From the NCBI RefSeq assembly GCF_013299165.1, contig NZ_JAAFKD010000004.1, positions 124,001-188,000 of the forward strand: DNA of 64,000 bases. The letters are read 5' to 3'. A program made the translations under genes and the position numbers. The stretch's first letter is position 1, and each line of letters starts with the position of its first letter. Under the pieces are notes generated by a model that saw only the letters and a program-made list of their open reading frames with translations, was not told the DNA's origin and searched no databases. Positions 55,173 through 62,904 of this stretch are shown in pieces. Origin of the DNA: Microcoleus sp. bin38.metabat.b11b12b14.051 (GTDB taxonomy: Bacteria; Cyanobacteriota; Cyanobacteriia; Cyanobacteriales; Microcoleaceae).

Positions 55173-55195
55173 GGTTAGCTAGAGGAGGAAGATTA

Positions 55196-55402
55196 ATGCG
55201 TTATGCTGTTGTAATTGAAAAAGGTGAAACTAGCTACGGTGCGTATGTTCCCGATTTACCTGGATGTGTAGCTGTGGCTGAAAGTTTAGAAGAGGTGAGG
55301 CATTTAATTAAAGAGGCGATCGCCTTTCATATTGAAGGACTACAAGAGGATGCTTTTCCGATTCCCGAACCTGTCTCTATTTGCGAATATGTTGAAGCTT
55401 AA
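55196..55402 (+). CDS. HicB-like antitoxin-family protein, no HicA seen
   Basis: 68 residues of the HicB partial RNase H fold: MRYAVVIEKGETSYGAYVPD, LPGCVAVAESLEEVRHLIKE and AIAFHIEGLQEDAFPIPEPV, which is the full short HicB core. GGAGGA 5-9 bases before ATG supports the start. No HicA toxin gene is found on either side, so it is a solitary HicB. It lacks a DNA-binding C-terminal domain, as short HicB proteins do. Confidence 0.88.
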   Translation: MRYAVVIEKGETSYGAYVPDLPGCVAVAESLEEVRHLIKEAIAFHIEGLQEDAFPIPEPVSICEYVEA

Positions 55403-55439
55403 GCTAAACACCAATTACTTTTTATTTTCAGTCATTTTC

Positions 55440-55661
55440 TCATTCTCCACTCCGATAAGCTGCAATTTCTTCGGCAATTTCTTCATCAGTTAAAGGATGA
55501 TCCGCGTGTAAAGCCTGGGTTTCTTCACATAAGTTGCTAAAATTTTCAGCTAAAACTTGTCTGTGCGGATCTGGCTGATAACTATTCTTAAGTTCCCGGA
55601 TCCTTTTAATTTTTTCTGCTAACAACTTTTCTTGTTCAGCTTTCAGAATTATTTGTATCAT
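55440..55661 (-). CDS. Small charged protein, antitoxin-like
   Basis: 73 residues, unrecognised. A helical, Lys/Glu-rich N-terminus (MIQIILKAEQEKLLAEKIKR) and an acidic tail (HPLTDEEIAEEIAAYRSGE) resemble small antitoxins paired with PIN or RelE toxins, but no toxin gene follows. Convergent with the HicB gene. Confidence 0.55.
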   Translation of the reverse strand: MIQIILKAEQEKLLAEKIKRIRELKNSYQPDPHRQVLAENFSNLCEETQALHADHPLTDEEIAEEIAAYRSGE

Positions 55662-55879
55662 AGAGTTAGCTCTATCCCTGGGATCAGCTAAATGAGTCCC
55701 TATAAATTTTGAATGGGCGATACAGGAGTTGAATTATGCCCTTTCATTTAATTAACGATTTTACGTCGTTTCAGCCATTTTTAAACTCATCTCATAAGAC
55801 CTGTTTTCGTATTTGAGTGGAAACAGAGTTCTTTGCTGTAAGCTGTACACAACAAGCAAGCTCAACATTGTAAGCTAGG

Positions 55880-55900
55880 TGAGTGGAAAATGAGTGGAAA
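55880..55900. repeat. TGAGTGGAAA pair, copy left of recombinase
   Basis: Two tandem 10-mers (TGAGTGGAAAATGAGTGGAAA, 21 bases) overlap the recombinase start codon. A single copy TGAGTGGAAA is at 55814-55823. The identical 21-mer recurs at 57547-57567. Possible recombinase arm sites. Confidence 0.85.
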
Positions 55901-57329
55901 ATCTAAATCAGTCACTGTAAGCAACTCAGCCGATTACCTTATCGGCTACGAACGCGTACTGGACTACTTAAAGGATGCACAGAAAGATTGCCCCAAAGGG
56001 GTAGGCCTAAAAAGAGAAAGTCGAGCGAAAGGTTCTTACGTACAACTTCAGTTCAAACTGGGCGAGAAGCGGGTTATCAAAGCCTGCGGTTGCAAACTGA
56101 CGATGCAGGGGATTTCTGATGCGCTAAGGAAAGCCCACCTAGTCGCAAGCGCCTTAGAATCGTTAAAGGGGGAGACAGAATTCCTCAGATGGTACGATGA
56201 TGTAATTTTAGAAAGGAACGTCGTCAGCAATGACTTAATAACGTTCGGCGAGGCGATAGCCAAAGTAGAAACTGGATACTGGGACGGTTACTCAAAGAAG
56301 CGACAAAAGAGGGACAGAGAAAGTGCATCAGCACAGAATACTTGGTATCAGGTATACGGTATATTTTACAAACTGCTACCACAGCATGTAACGGTTAACC
56401 TCGCCTCGATCTTGTCGGTAGTCAATAGCAAGGAGAAAGGTAGCAAGTCATATCAGTCCTGCCTGTCCGTGATGAAAAAGCTAGCTGAAACCATTGGTGA
56501 CAGTCGCTTACACGAGGAACTCAGTAAAATTGACGGGAAACAAACTATTTACCGAGATGACTTGCAATCTATATCTGTAGACGACTTTTTACGGCTACGT
56601 GAGGAAGTTATAAATATTCCGATAAATGACAAGCGATATCACTTGGAATCTCGGAAAGCGTGGCTCTGGGTGTTTTCAATGCAGGTGGTTTACGGATTGC
56701 GAGTGCATGAGGTGTTCGCTATTCAAAACATAGACAAACCCTTTAGAACAAAGGATGGTGTTAGTATCCCCGCATTAAGTGACGCTAAGAATAAAAAAAT
56801 GATTGCTGTGGTGGGGGACAAGACGGCGATGGATACCACAACTAAGACAGGCTACAGACTCACCGTGCCTATGATTCCGCCTACGCATCTTAATCTGATA
56901 GAGGAATTGGAGATAAGGTCGGGGCGGATACCGGAAGTCAAAGTGGGACGTTGTAGCACTTGTCAAACAATGTCCGCCAAGTATTCAAAATCGGCTCGTG
57001 ACTGCTTGGCAAGATGGAGTAAATTTACCCAGACTCACGCATTGCGCCACCTAGCCAACCTCAACGGAATGATGGGCGGAGTAAGTCTTGAGACTCGCGC
57101 CATGAGTCTAGGGCATAGTCCAATGATGAATGACACAGTGTACAAAAAGCGTCAAACCACGAATACCACTATTGACCTGTTAACGAGGTCAGACAACCAG
57201 GCTATCTCGCTAGCTTCCGCTATTAAGGTACTTAAGCAACTAGGGATTGATGATGGAAAAATTGCTTTACTAGCTAGCATCTATGGCATTAGTGTTGACC
57301 AGATTGTCGAGTCATTGTCCGACACTTAA
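55890..57329 (+). CDS. Tyrosine recombinase/phage integrase
   Basis: 479 residues from ATG 55890 (MSGKSKS), whose first codons lie inside a TGAGTGGAAA repeat. N-terminal part: SAM-like arm-binding and core-binding regions. C-terminal catalytic domain (about 230-440): the first Arg is in YGLRVHEVFAIQ, the His-x-x-Arg box is TQTHALRHLANLNG, the third His region is SLGHSPMMND and the nucleophile Tyr is in TVYKKRQTTN. It catalyses site-specific DNA strand exchange. It is placed 300 bases from the 3' end of tRNA-Val(CAC), a common integration target, and is flanked by identical direct repeats. Confidence 0.92.
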   Translation: MSGKSKSVTVSNSADYLIGYERVLDYLKDAQKDCPKGVGLKRESRAKGSYVQLQFKLGEKRVIKACGCKLTMQGISDALRKAHLVASALESLKGETEFLRWYDDVILERNVVSNDLITFGEAIAKVETGYWDGYSKKRQKRDRESASAQNTWYQVYGIFYKLLPQHVTVNLASILSVVNSKEKGSKSYQSCLSVMKKLAETIGDSRLHEELSKIDGKQTIYRDDLQSISVDDFLRLREEVINIPINDKRYHLESRKAWLWVFSMQVVYGLRVHEVFAIQNIDKPFRTKDGVSIPALSDAKNKKMIAVVGDKTAMDTTTKTGYRLTVPMIPPTHLNLIEELEIRSGRIPEVKVGRCSTCQTMSAKYSKSARDCLARWSKFTQTHALRHLANLNGMMGGVSLETRAMSLGHSPMMNDTVYKKRQTTNTTIDLLTRSDNQAISLASAIKVLKQLGIDDGKIALLASIYGISVDQIVESLSDT

Positions 57330-57359
57330 ATCACTGCCTCTCCCCCTGATTCCCAGCAT

Positions 57360-57386
57360 ACCCGCCCTAACCCGGCGGGTTTTTTA
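57360..57386 (+). terminator. Rho-independent terminator after recombinase
   Basis: Stem ACCCGCC / GGCGGGT with a 7-base loop followed by TTTTTT, 30 bases after the recombinase stop. Confidence 0.8.
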
Positions 57387-57546
57387 TTATGTACCTTCAT
57401 AAGATTGCTAGCAATCATTGCTAGTAATGGGAAACATGGGTAAGCAATCGCTATGTTGTGCGTAGACAGTCTTGTCACTTAAGGAAACAAATCTTAACAT
57501 TACGGACAATCATGTCCGTTTTTTTTAACTACACTGAAAGATGAGA

Positions 57547-57567
57547 TGAGTGGAAAATGAGTGGAAA
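57547..57567. repeat. TGAGTGGAAA pair, copy right of recombinase
   Basis: Identical 21-base sequence to 55880-55900, same orientation, 62 bases before the tRNA-Val 3' end. The gap 57387-57628 has no other gene. Confidence 0.85.
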
Positions 57568-57628
57568 CCGTCAATTCAGGATTGAGTGATATTCCTAAAT
57601 GACCTAGCCATAAGGCTTAGAAAACTAT

Positions 57629-57699
57629 GGGCGATGCAGGATTTGAACCTGCGACATCTACCGTGTGAAGGTAGCGCGCTACCACTGTGCCAATCGCCC
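57629..57699 (-). tRNA. tRNA-Val (anticodon CAC)
   Basis: On the minus strand: acceptor GGGCGAT/ATCGCCC, D arm GCACAGTGGTAGCGC, anticodon stem CTACC/GGTAG with the seven-base loop TTCACAC, so the anticodon is CAC (reads GUG), and T arm GCAGGTTCAAATCCTGC. No CCA encoded. The 3' end faces the recombinase gene. Confidence 0.96.
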
Positions 57700-57829
57700 G
57701 CAGACAAAAATCATAACATACTGACTCCTGATTCGCAACTAAATTTTTCCCAAAAATTCAGCCGCTAGTTTCGGAGTTCAAACTCGACACAATGTGCGAT
57801 CGCCCAAAAGTCGATCGCACTCATCCACA

Positions 57830-58042
57830 TCAATCAACCACCCACCAACCCGCAGCAGGCCCAACAAACCGCACCACAATCCACCAACCCACCAACAGAC
57901 TAATCCCCGCCCAACTTCCGCGAGATGTCCACTTCAGAAAATCTGCGCTTTGGGTTTTCGTGATTGGTAGCCACGGATAGATACGCTCTTCTTTACCGAA
58001 TTCGTCGCCGATCGACTCTTTACGACGCTTAGCTTCACCCAT
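57830..58042 (-). CDS. DUF2839 family small membrane protein
   Basis: 70 residues with the family start MGEAKRRKESIGDEFGKEE and the block YPWLPITKTQSADFLKWT, then a hydrophobic segment (WAGISLLVGWWIVVRFV) that is a likely membrane helix. A cyanobacterial conserved family of unknown function. Confidence 0.9.
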   Translation of the reverse strand: MGEAKRRKESIGDEFGKEERIYPWLPITKTQSADFLKWTSRGSWAGISLLVGWWIVVRFVGPAAGWWVVD

Positions 58043-58107
58043 AATCTTTGCTTGCTAAATTAGATTTCAATTGCATAACCAACCAAATTATAGGCCAACA
58101 GGTCATC

Positions 58108-59616
58108 TCAAGCCTGCGTCAACCAAGTCGTATCCAAATAATCAATCCTCGCAAACGGACTCAGCGCCGCTAAAACCTGCTGTCCATAACTGCGGTGAAT
58201 CACCCTGCTGTCGAAAATCGCCACAACTCCCTGACGTTCTCGCACAGGCGCGATCGCCCGCTGCAACTCATTCAGCGCCGCCGGCAACAAATACAACCGA
58301 AACCAATCCCGCCGCTGCTCCTTATAAAAAGCCACACGCGCCGTCACCAAAGGATTTTCCAAACTTGGTAGCGGCAAAGTCGCGATCGCCAGCAAGTGAG
58401 GCGCCCTCAACTCCCCCTGATGTTCCCGCCAAAACTCCCATCCCGTCACCAAAATCGTATTCTCCCCCACCTCGGTTTTTTCCACCTGCACCCGAGAACC
58501 GAACTCAGAAGCCAAAATCGCCGCCATCCGTGCCTTCAGCGGTACATCACCCACAATCAGCACCGTTAAACCCGCCACCGACGCACTCATCAACAGCAAA
58601 GTCCGAATTTCTTCCATCAAAACTCCCTGAAATTCCGGCGTATTCGGCAACGGCAGCCAGTTCGGAATGTACAGTTGAATTAACTCATTTTGTCGATCGG
58701 GCGAAAACTTCACACTCGTCAACTCTGGCAAACCCATCATTTGCCGGAAGATCGGAGCCTTCTGTTCCACATCCACCGCGCCCCCAATCAACACTACAGG
58801 CACGGCAGACCAAATTTTGCTCAAAACCTCCGCCACCTGTATCGGCGCGCAGTACAGCGAAAATGACCCCGCAGAGCGGTTAATTTGCGCCCACCGCAGT
58901 CTGCCGTTAGTGTTCCACCGCTGCCAAAAATTGCTCCAAGCAGCCGGAATCACAGAGTTTTGCTCGATTCTTTCAAACAGCCCTTGCAAAATATTTTGCT
59001 CTGCGGTTTCCAGCAAATAGCACTCATCAGGTTTCGCCGGATGCTGAAACACAGCCCGCGTTAGCAGCACCCGCGCTTGGAGGATTGCATCGGTTTCCAA
59101 AGGCCCAGATTGCATTAAATCATTCCAATCAGCCGGTACCAAACCCGCCGTCAATTGCTGGCGCGTCCAAACTTCCAAATCATCCACACCGTCGATAATT
59201 GTCGGAATATTGCTGTGAAGTTCCGAATTTCCCGCCAAGCGAGCCGCCAGCCAAGACTGCGGATCTGCTAGGATCAATCCTCCTCCCGCGGGATTGTCGG
59301 AATAAATGTCGATCGACTTTTTAGTTTGCAGCCACTCTTGCAATCGCGGAATTTCCACCTCCTGCAAATGTTCCAGCAGCGGTGTCGGCGCCACCAAAAT
59401 CACAGGAGAGGGCCACATCAAAATCGGCATCAAATAGCTGACTCGATACCGCTGTCGGTAAGCCCCAGCCGGAAGCCCAGTTTGGATCAGAGCGCTCCGC
59501 CCCAAGCGCAAAGCCCGCGCCACCAGCCGCGCCATCGTTAAATGGTGGGGCCAATGCGGCTCGGAGTGCGATCGCAAAAAGCTCAGCAGCGAGTTATGAA
59601 CTTCTACCTCAATCAA
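58108..59616 (-). CDS. DinG-like helicase-related protein lacking Walker A lysine
   Basis: 502 residues from TTG 59616; no in-frame ATG or GTG nearby and a stop three codons upstream. The layout is DinG-like: motif Ia PSPVILVAPTPLLEHL, motif II-like TIIDGVDDLEVW, and the C-terminal helicase block VVAIFDSRVIHRSYGQQVL then ALSPFARIDYL. The place of motif I (ALIQTGLPAGAYRQRY) lacks the GKT/GKS lysine, so ATP hydrolysis is doubtful. Iron-sulfur cysteines of DinG/XPD are not seen. I read it as a divergent, possibly inactive member conserved in cyanobacteria; role unknown. Confidence 0.75.
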   Translation of the reverse strand: MIEVEVHNSLLSFLRSHSEPHWPHHLTMARLVARALRLGRSALIQTGLPAGAYRQRYRVSYLMPILMWPSPVILVAPTPLLEHLQEVEIPRLQEWLQTKKSIDIYSDNPAGGGLILADPQSWLAARLAGNSELHSNIPTIIDGVDDLEVWTRQQLTAGLVPADWNDLMQSGPLETDAILQARVLLTRAVFQHPAKPDECYLLETAEQNILQGLFERIEQNSVIPAAWSNFWQRWNTNGRLRWAQINRSAGSFSLYCAPIQVAEVLSKIWSAVPVVLIGGAVDVEQKAPIFRQMMGLPELTSVKFSPDRQNELIQLYIPNWLPLPNTPEFQGVLMEEIRTLLLMSASVAGLTVLIVGDVPLKARMAAILASEFGSRVQVEKTEVGENTILVTGWEFWREHQGELRAPHLLAIATLPLPSLENPLVTARVAFYKEQRRDWFRLYLLPAALNELQRAIAPVRERQGVVAIFDSRVIHRSYGQQVLAALSPFARIDYLDTTWLTQA

Positions 59617-59638
59617 TCGATTTCACATTTATGATTGC

Positions 59639-61168
59639 TCAATCAAGATAATCAAAACTTGCCAGAAAATCAACTACTTTTTGACCCACAGGCAAACTAA
59701 ATTTACTCTCCTGATTATTTCCACTGCGCCGACCAAAATTCTGATGAGACTGCACAATCAAACTCTCCTGCCCCGAACTAATTAAAATAGTTTGAGTAGG
59801 CGACTGAAAAAACTTTGTTTGCCGAGCTGCATTTAGTAAGTTTTCCAGCATTTTTTGCACATCATTTAAATTATCCATCGCTGCATTAAATGCTTGAGAC
59901 AACTGCACTATCCGTTTTTTTTCCAAATTTTGATTTGCGATATTTTTGCCAACCGACACAAGATTTTTCTGAGTTTCTAAGGCGTCATTAAAAGGAATAA
60001 TTGCTAAAAAAGCTGCTGGTAATAAATGCTCGTCGCTATCAAATCTAAAAGTCAGAGTAGTCCGGCGGTAGCCGACTTCTATATTGGGAGGGCGGCTCAT
60101 GGCTCCGTAATGCCGAGCTATTTCGCTGTAAGCTGTTGCTAAAGTGCTGTTTGCTGAGTGGTCTAAAAGTGCATCAACTACAATTCGCACTAACCCGGGG
60201 GTATGATTTAAAAATTTTATCGCTTCAGACGGCGAATTAAATTGTTGAATCCGAGTTTGATCTCCTGTGGGACTCATGTCAATCCAGTGGCACGTAATAT
60301 CATCTGCGACTATGCCAAATCTGGGAACTAAATATAGTTTTGCCCCGGTCAAAGTGGCTCCAGTAAAATCAGAACCTACCCAATCTGCGTTAATCAAATT
60401 AGTTTCCGTCAAATCAGCATGAACCAAACTAGCATTGACTAAATTGGTATTTCTTAAATCTGTGCCGTTGAGGTTAGCTCCGCTGAATTTAACATCGCTC
60501 AGATCTGCGCCGTTGAGGTTGGCTCCGCTCAAATCTGCCCATTTAAGGTTAGCTCCGCTCAAGTTTGCACCGCTGAGATTCGCCTGCTGCAAAGAAGCTT
60601 GTCTCAAATCGGCATTGCTGAAATTGACACCGTTAATTTCAGCTTTTGTCAAATCTGCCCCGTGCAAGTTAGCTCCTTGAAAGTTAGCTGATGGAGCGCA
60701 AGCACCTCTGAGGTTTGCACCGGAAAGATTAGCACCCATCAGGTTAGCTTCGGTGAGCTTTACCTCTCTTAAATCTGCTTCAGTCAAGTTAGCGCCACTA
60801 AAGTTAGTGTAGTTAAGTTCGCACCGGACTAATTCGCTTCTGATCAGGGACGATCCGATTAATTGAGCTCCAGTTAAATCGGCTCTCACTAAATTTGCTA
60901 CGTTGATAGTAGCCCCGTTTAAGATTGACCGCGATAGATTGGTGCTGCTGAGTCTAGCTACGTTCAGGTTAGCTTCGCTCAGGTCAGTTTCGCTCAAGTT
61001 AGCGCCGCTGATGTTGGTGATAAATAAGCTAGCCTTTCTTAAAATTGATTTACTCAGGTTGATGCGGCTGAGATTAGCTTCATTCAGGTTAATTCCTGTA
61101 AAATCTCTGTCGCCTTCTGTGTATCTTTTTACGAGTTCAAATCGTTTGAGAAGTTCTTCCGCTTCCAT
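59639..61168 (-). CDS. Pentapeptide-repeat protein with conserved C-terminal domain, copy 1
   Basis: 509 residues. The start MEAEELLKRFELVKRYTEGD leads into about 50 pentapeptide repeats of A(N/D)Lxx (about 25-280, e.g. ANLSGANLSGANLKWADLSG), which fold as a right-handed beta-helix. From about 285 a second region starts that recurs in the next two genes: YxVxRFGI-ADDITCHW, then PTGDQTRIQQF, IEVGYRRTTLTFRFDSDEHL, FLAIIPFNDALETQKNL and FFQSPTQTILISS. I do not recognise this C-terminal domain. The three genes are tandem on the same strand. Confidence 0.9.
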   Translation of the reverse strand: MEAEELLKRFELVKRYTEGDRDFTGINLNEANLSRINLSKSILRKASLFITNISGANLSETDLSEANLNVARLSSTNLSRSILNGATINVANLVRADLTGAQLIGSSLIRSELVRCELNYTNFSGANLTEADLREVKLTEANLMGANLSGANLRGACAPSANFQGANLHGADLTKAEINGVNFSNADLRQASLQQANLSGANLSGANLKWADLSGANLNGADLSDVKFSGANLNGTDLRNTNLVNASLVHADLTETNLINADWVGSDFTGATLTGAKLYLVPRFGIVADDITCHWIDMSPTGDQTRIQQFNSPSEAIKFLNHTPGLVRIVVDALLDHSANSTLATAYSEIARHYGAMSRPPNIEVGYRRTTLTFRFDSDEHLLPAAFLAIIPFNDALETQKNLVSVGKNIANQNLEKKRIVQLSQAFNAAMDNLNDVQKMLENLLNAARQTKFFQSPTQTILISSGQESLIVQSHQNFGRRSGNNQESKFSLPVGQKVVDFLASFDYLD

Positions 61169-61248
61169 TTTTTGTACCTGAATACAATGGCTATCTGCTA
61201 AGTTTTATGTTGCCTGAATATAAATGTTTTCAAATTATTTTATAGTAT

Positions 61249-62811
61249 TTAATCGCCGACTTGATAAAAGCTTTTGACAAACTCAATCACCGTGTTTAGT
61301 GGCGGGGTTGTGAATCTTTGGGCTTTAATTGCCGGGGCGATCGAGGTTTTGTTTACTTCCGACAAATTGGTCAAGTTTCTGCCAAAGTCTGGGTGATAGT
61401 GAACCATCAAACTTTCGGCACTGGAGTTAGCCAGTACCGTTTGGGTAGGCGATTGGAAAAAAGTTGACGTGGATTCGCGATCGAGCCGCACCGGCTGAAT
61501 TTTCATTTCTCCTATTTTTCTAATTGTTTTGGTGAGGCTCACGTTCAATTGCACTACGAGATTTGAGACTCTGACTCCCAGATTGTTGCCGTTTTGCGGT
61601 TGAATCATCTTAATCAGAGTAATGAGATTTTTTTGAGTAAATGCCGCGTCGCTAAACGGAGTAATGGCAACGAAAGCTGTGGGAAATAGTTGCTCGTCTT
61701 GGTCTATTCTAAATGAAATGATGGTGCGTCGCGAATTAACTTCAATGCTGGGAGGATGGCTCAAACCCGAGTATTGACGCGCAATTTGGCGGTAGGTAGC
61801 CGCCAGGACAAAGTTAGCGTCGGGATCGAGGGGTCGATCGACAATAATTTGCACTGTCGGCGGCGTAGCATTAAAAAACCGTTGAGATTCTTCAGGGGTA
61901 AAACGCTGAATGTGACTGCGATCGCCATTAGGGCTCAGATCGACCCAATCGCAGGTAATGTCATCTGCTTTGAGATTAAACCTGGACACCGCGTAAATTT
62001 TTGCCCCAGTCAGGGCCGCCCCCGTCAAATCTGCACCCACCCAATCAGCGTGAATCAAATTCGCTTGAGTCAAATCTGCGTGTACCAGAGTAGCGTTTAA
62101 CAGGTTGACATTGCTCAAATTTGCCCCGTACAAGTTAGCCCCGCTCAATCTCGCTTCATCGAGGTCAGCGCCCGTCAGGTTCGCCCCGCTGAGGTCGGCC
62201 CACCGTAGGTTCGCGCCTCGCAAGTCAGCGCCGCTGAGGTTGGCTTGAGACAGATTAGCTTGTCTGAGTTCGGCATTGCAGAGGTTGACTCCTCGCAAGT
62301 CAGCTCTGCTGAGGTCGGCTCTGTGCAAGTTAGCCCGTTCCAAGTTGGCCGCCGTCAGAGAAGCGCCCCGCAGGTGAGCCCCGCTGAGGTCGGCTTGCTC
62401 TAGATTGGCTTCTCTCAGGGTTGCTTCTCTCAAATCTGCTTCGCTGAGGTTTGCGCCGCTAAGGTTTGCCCCGCTGAGGTCGGCTCGGATCAATTCGGCT
62501 CGGATCAGTGTAGCTTCGACGAGTTGGGCTTCGCTGAGGTCGGCTCGAATCAAATTAGCCACGTTCAGAATAGCGCCGCTGAGGTTAGCTTTGTTGAGAT
62601 TGGCACCGCTGAGTCTAGCAACATTGAGTTTGGCTTTTCTCATGTTGGCGCCGGACAGATTGGTGCCGCTCATATTGGTGAGGCTCAAAATTGCCTCGCT
62701 GAAATTAGCCCCCTTGAGATCGATCCTGCTGAGATTGGCTTCGCACAGGAGGATGGCAGTAAAGTCTCTTTCTCCTGTGGCATATTTGGCAATGAGTTCT
62801 TCGGCGTCCAT
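61249..62811 (-). CDS. Pentapeptide-repeat protein with conserved C-terminal domain, copy 2
   Basis: Start chosen at ATG 62811 (MDAEELIAKYATGERDF) because it aligns with MEAEEL of copy 1; a TTG 17 codons upstream gives a longer form. About 520 residues. The pentapeptide helix runs about 20-275 (ADLSGANLSGANLSEADLRE). The shared C-terminal region follows (ADDITCDWVDLSPNGDRSHI, IEVNSRRTIISFRIDQDEQL, FVAITPFSDAAFTQKNLITL, FFQSPTQTVLANSSAESLMV). Paralogue of the genes on both sides. Confidence 0.9.
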   Translation of the reverse strand: MDAEELIAKYATGERDFTAILLCEANLSRIDLKGANFSEAILSLTNMSGTNLSGANMRKAKLNVARLSGANLNKANLSGAILNVANLIRADLSEAQLVEATLIRAELIRADLSGANLSGANLSEADLREATLREANLEQADLSGAHLRGASLTAANLERANLHRADLSRADLRGVNLCNAELRQANLSQANLSGADLRGANLRWADLSGANLTGADLDEARLSGANLYGANLSNVNLLNATLVHADLTQANLIHADWVGADLTGAALTGAKIYAVSRFNLKADDITCDWVDLSPNGDRSHIQRFTPEESQRFFNATPPTVQIIVDRPLDPDANFVLAATYRQIARQYSGLSHPPSIEVNSRRTIISFRIDQDEQLFPTAFVAITPFSDAAFTQKNLITLIKMIQPQNGNNLGVRVSNLVVQLNVSLTKTIRKIGEMKIQPVRLDRESTSTFFQSPTQTVLANSSAESLMVHYHPDFGRNLTNLSEVNKTSIAPAIKAQRFTTPPLNTVIEFVKSFYQVGD

Positions 62812-62904
62812 GCTTTTCACTTTCCCTGATGTGTTAGCTAGAACAAAGCTTTGTTTTGCCAACTTTTAATAGAATAAGCATTTTTGTAACTTGATGCAAT
62901 ATGC

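Noticed and set aside
58071-58883. 270-codon Pro/Ser-rich plus-strand frame
   Set aside because: Antisense to the DinG-like gene; proline-rich composition is typical of a shadow frame.
60435-62869. Leu/Ala/Arg-rich plus-strand frames opposite the pentapeptide genes
   Set aside because: Mirror translations of the repeated pentapeptide DNA, not genes.
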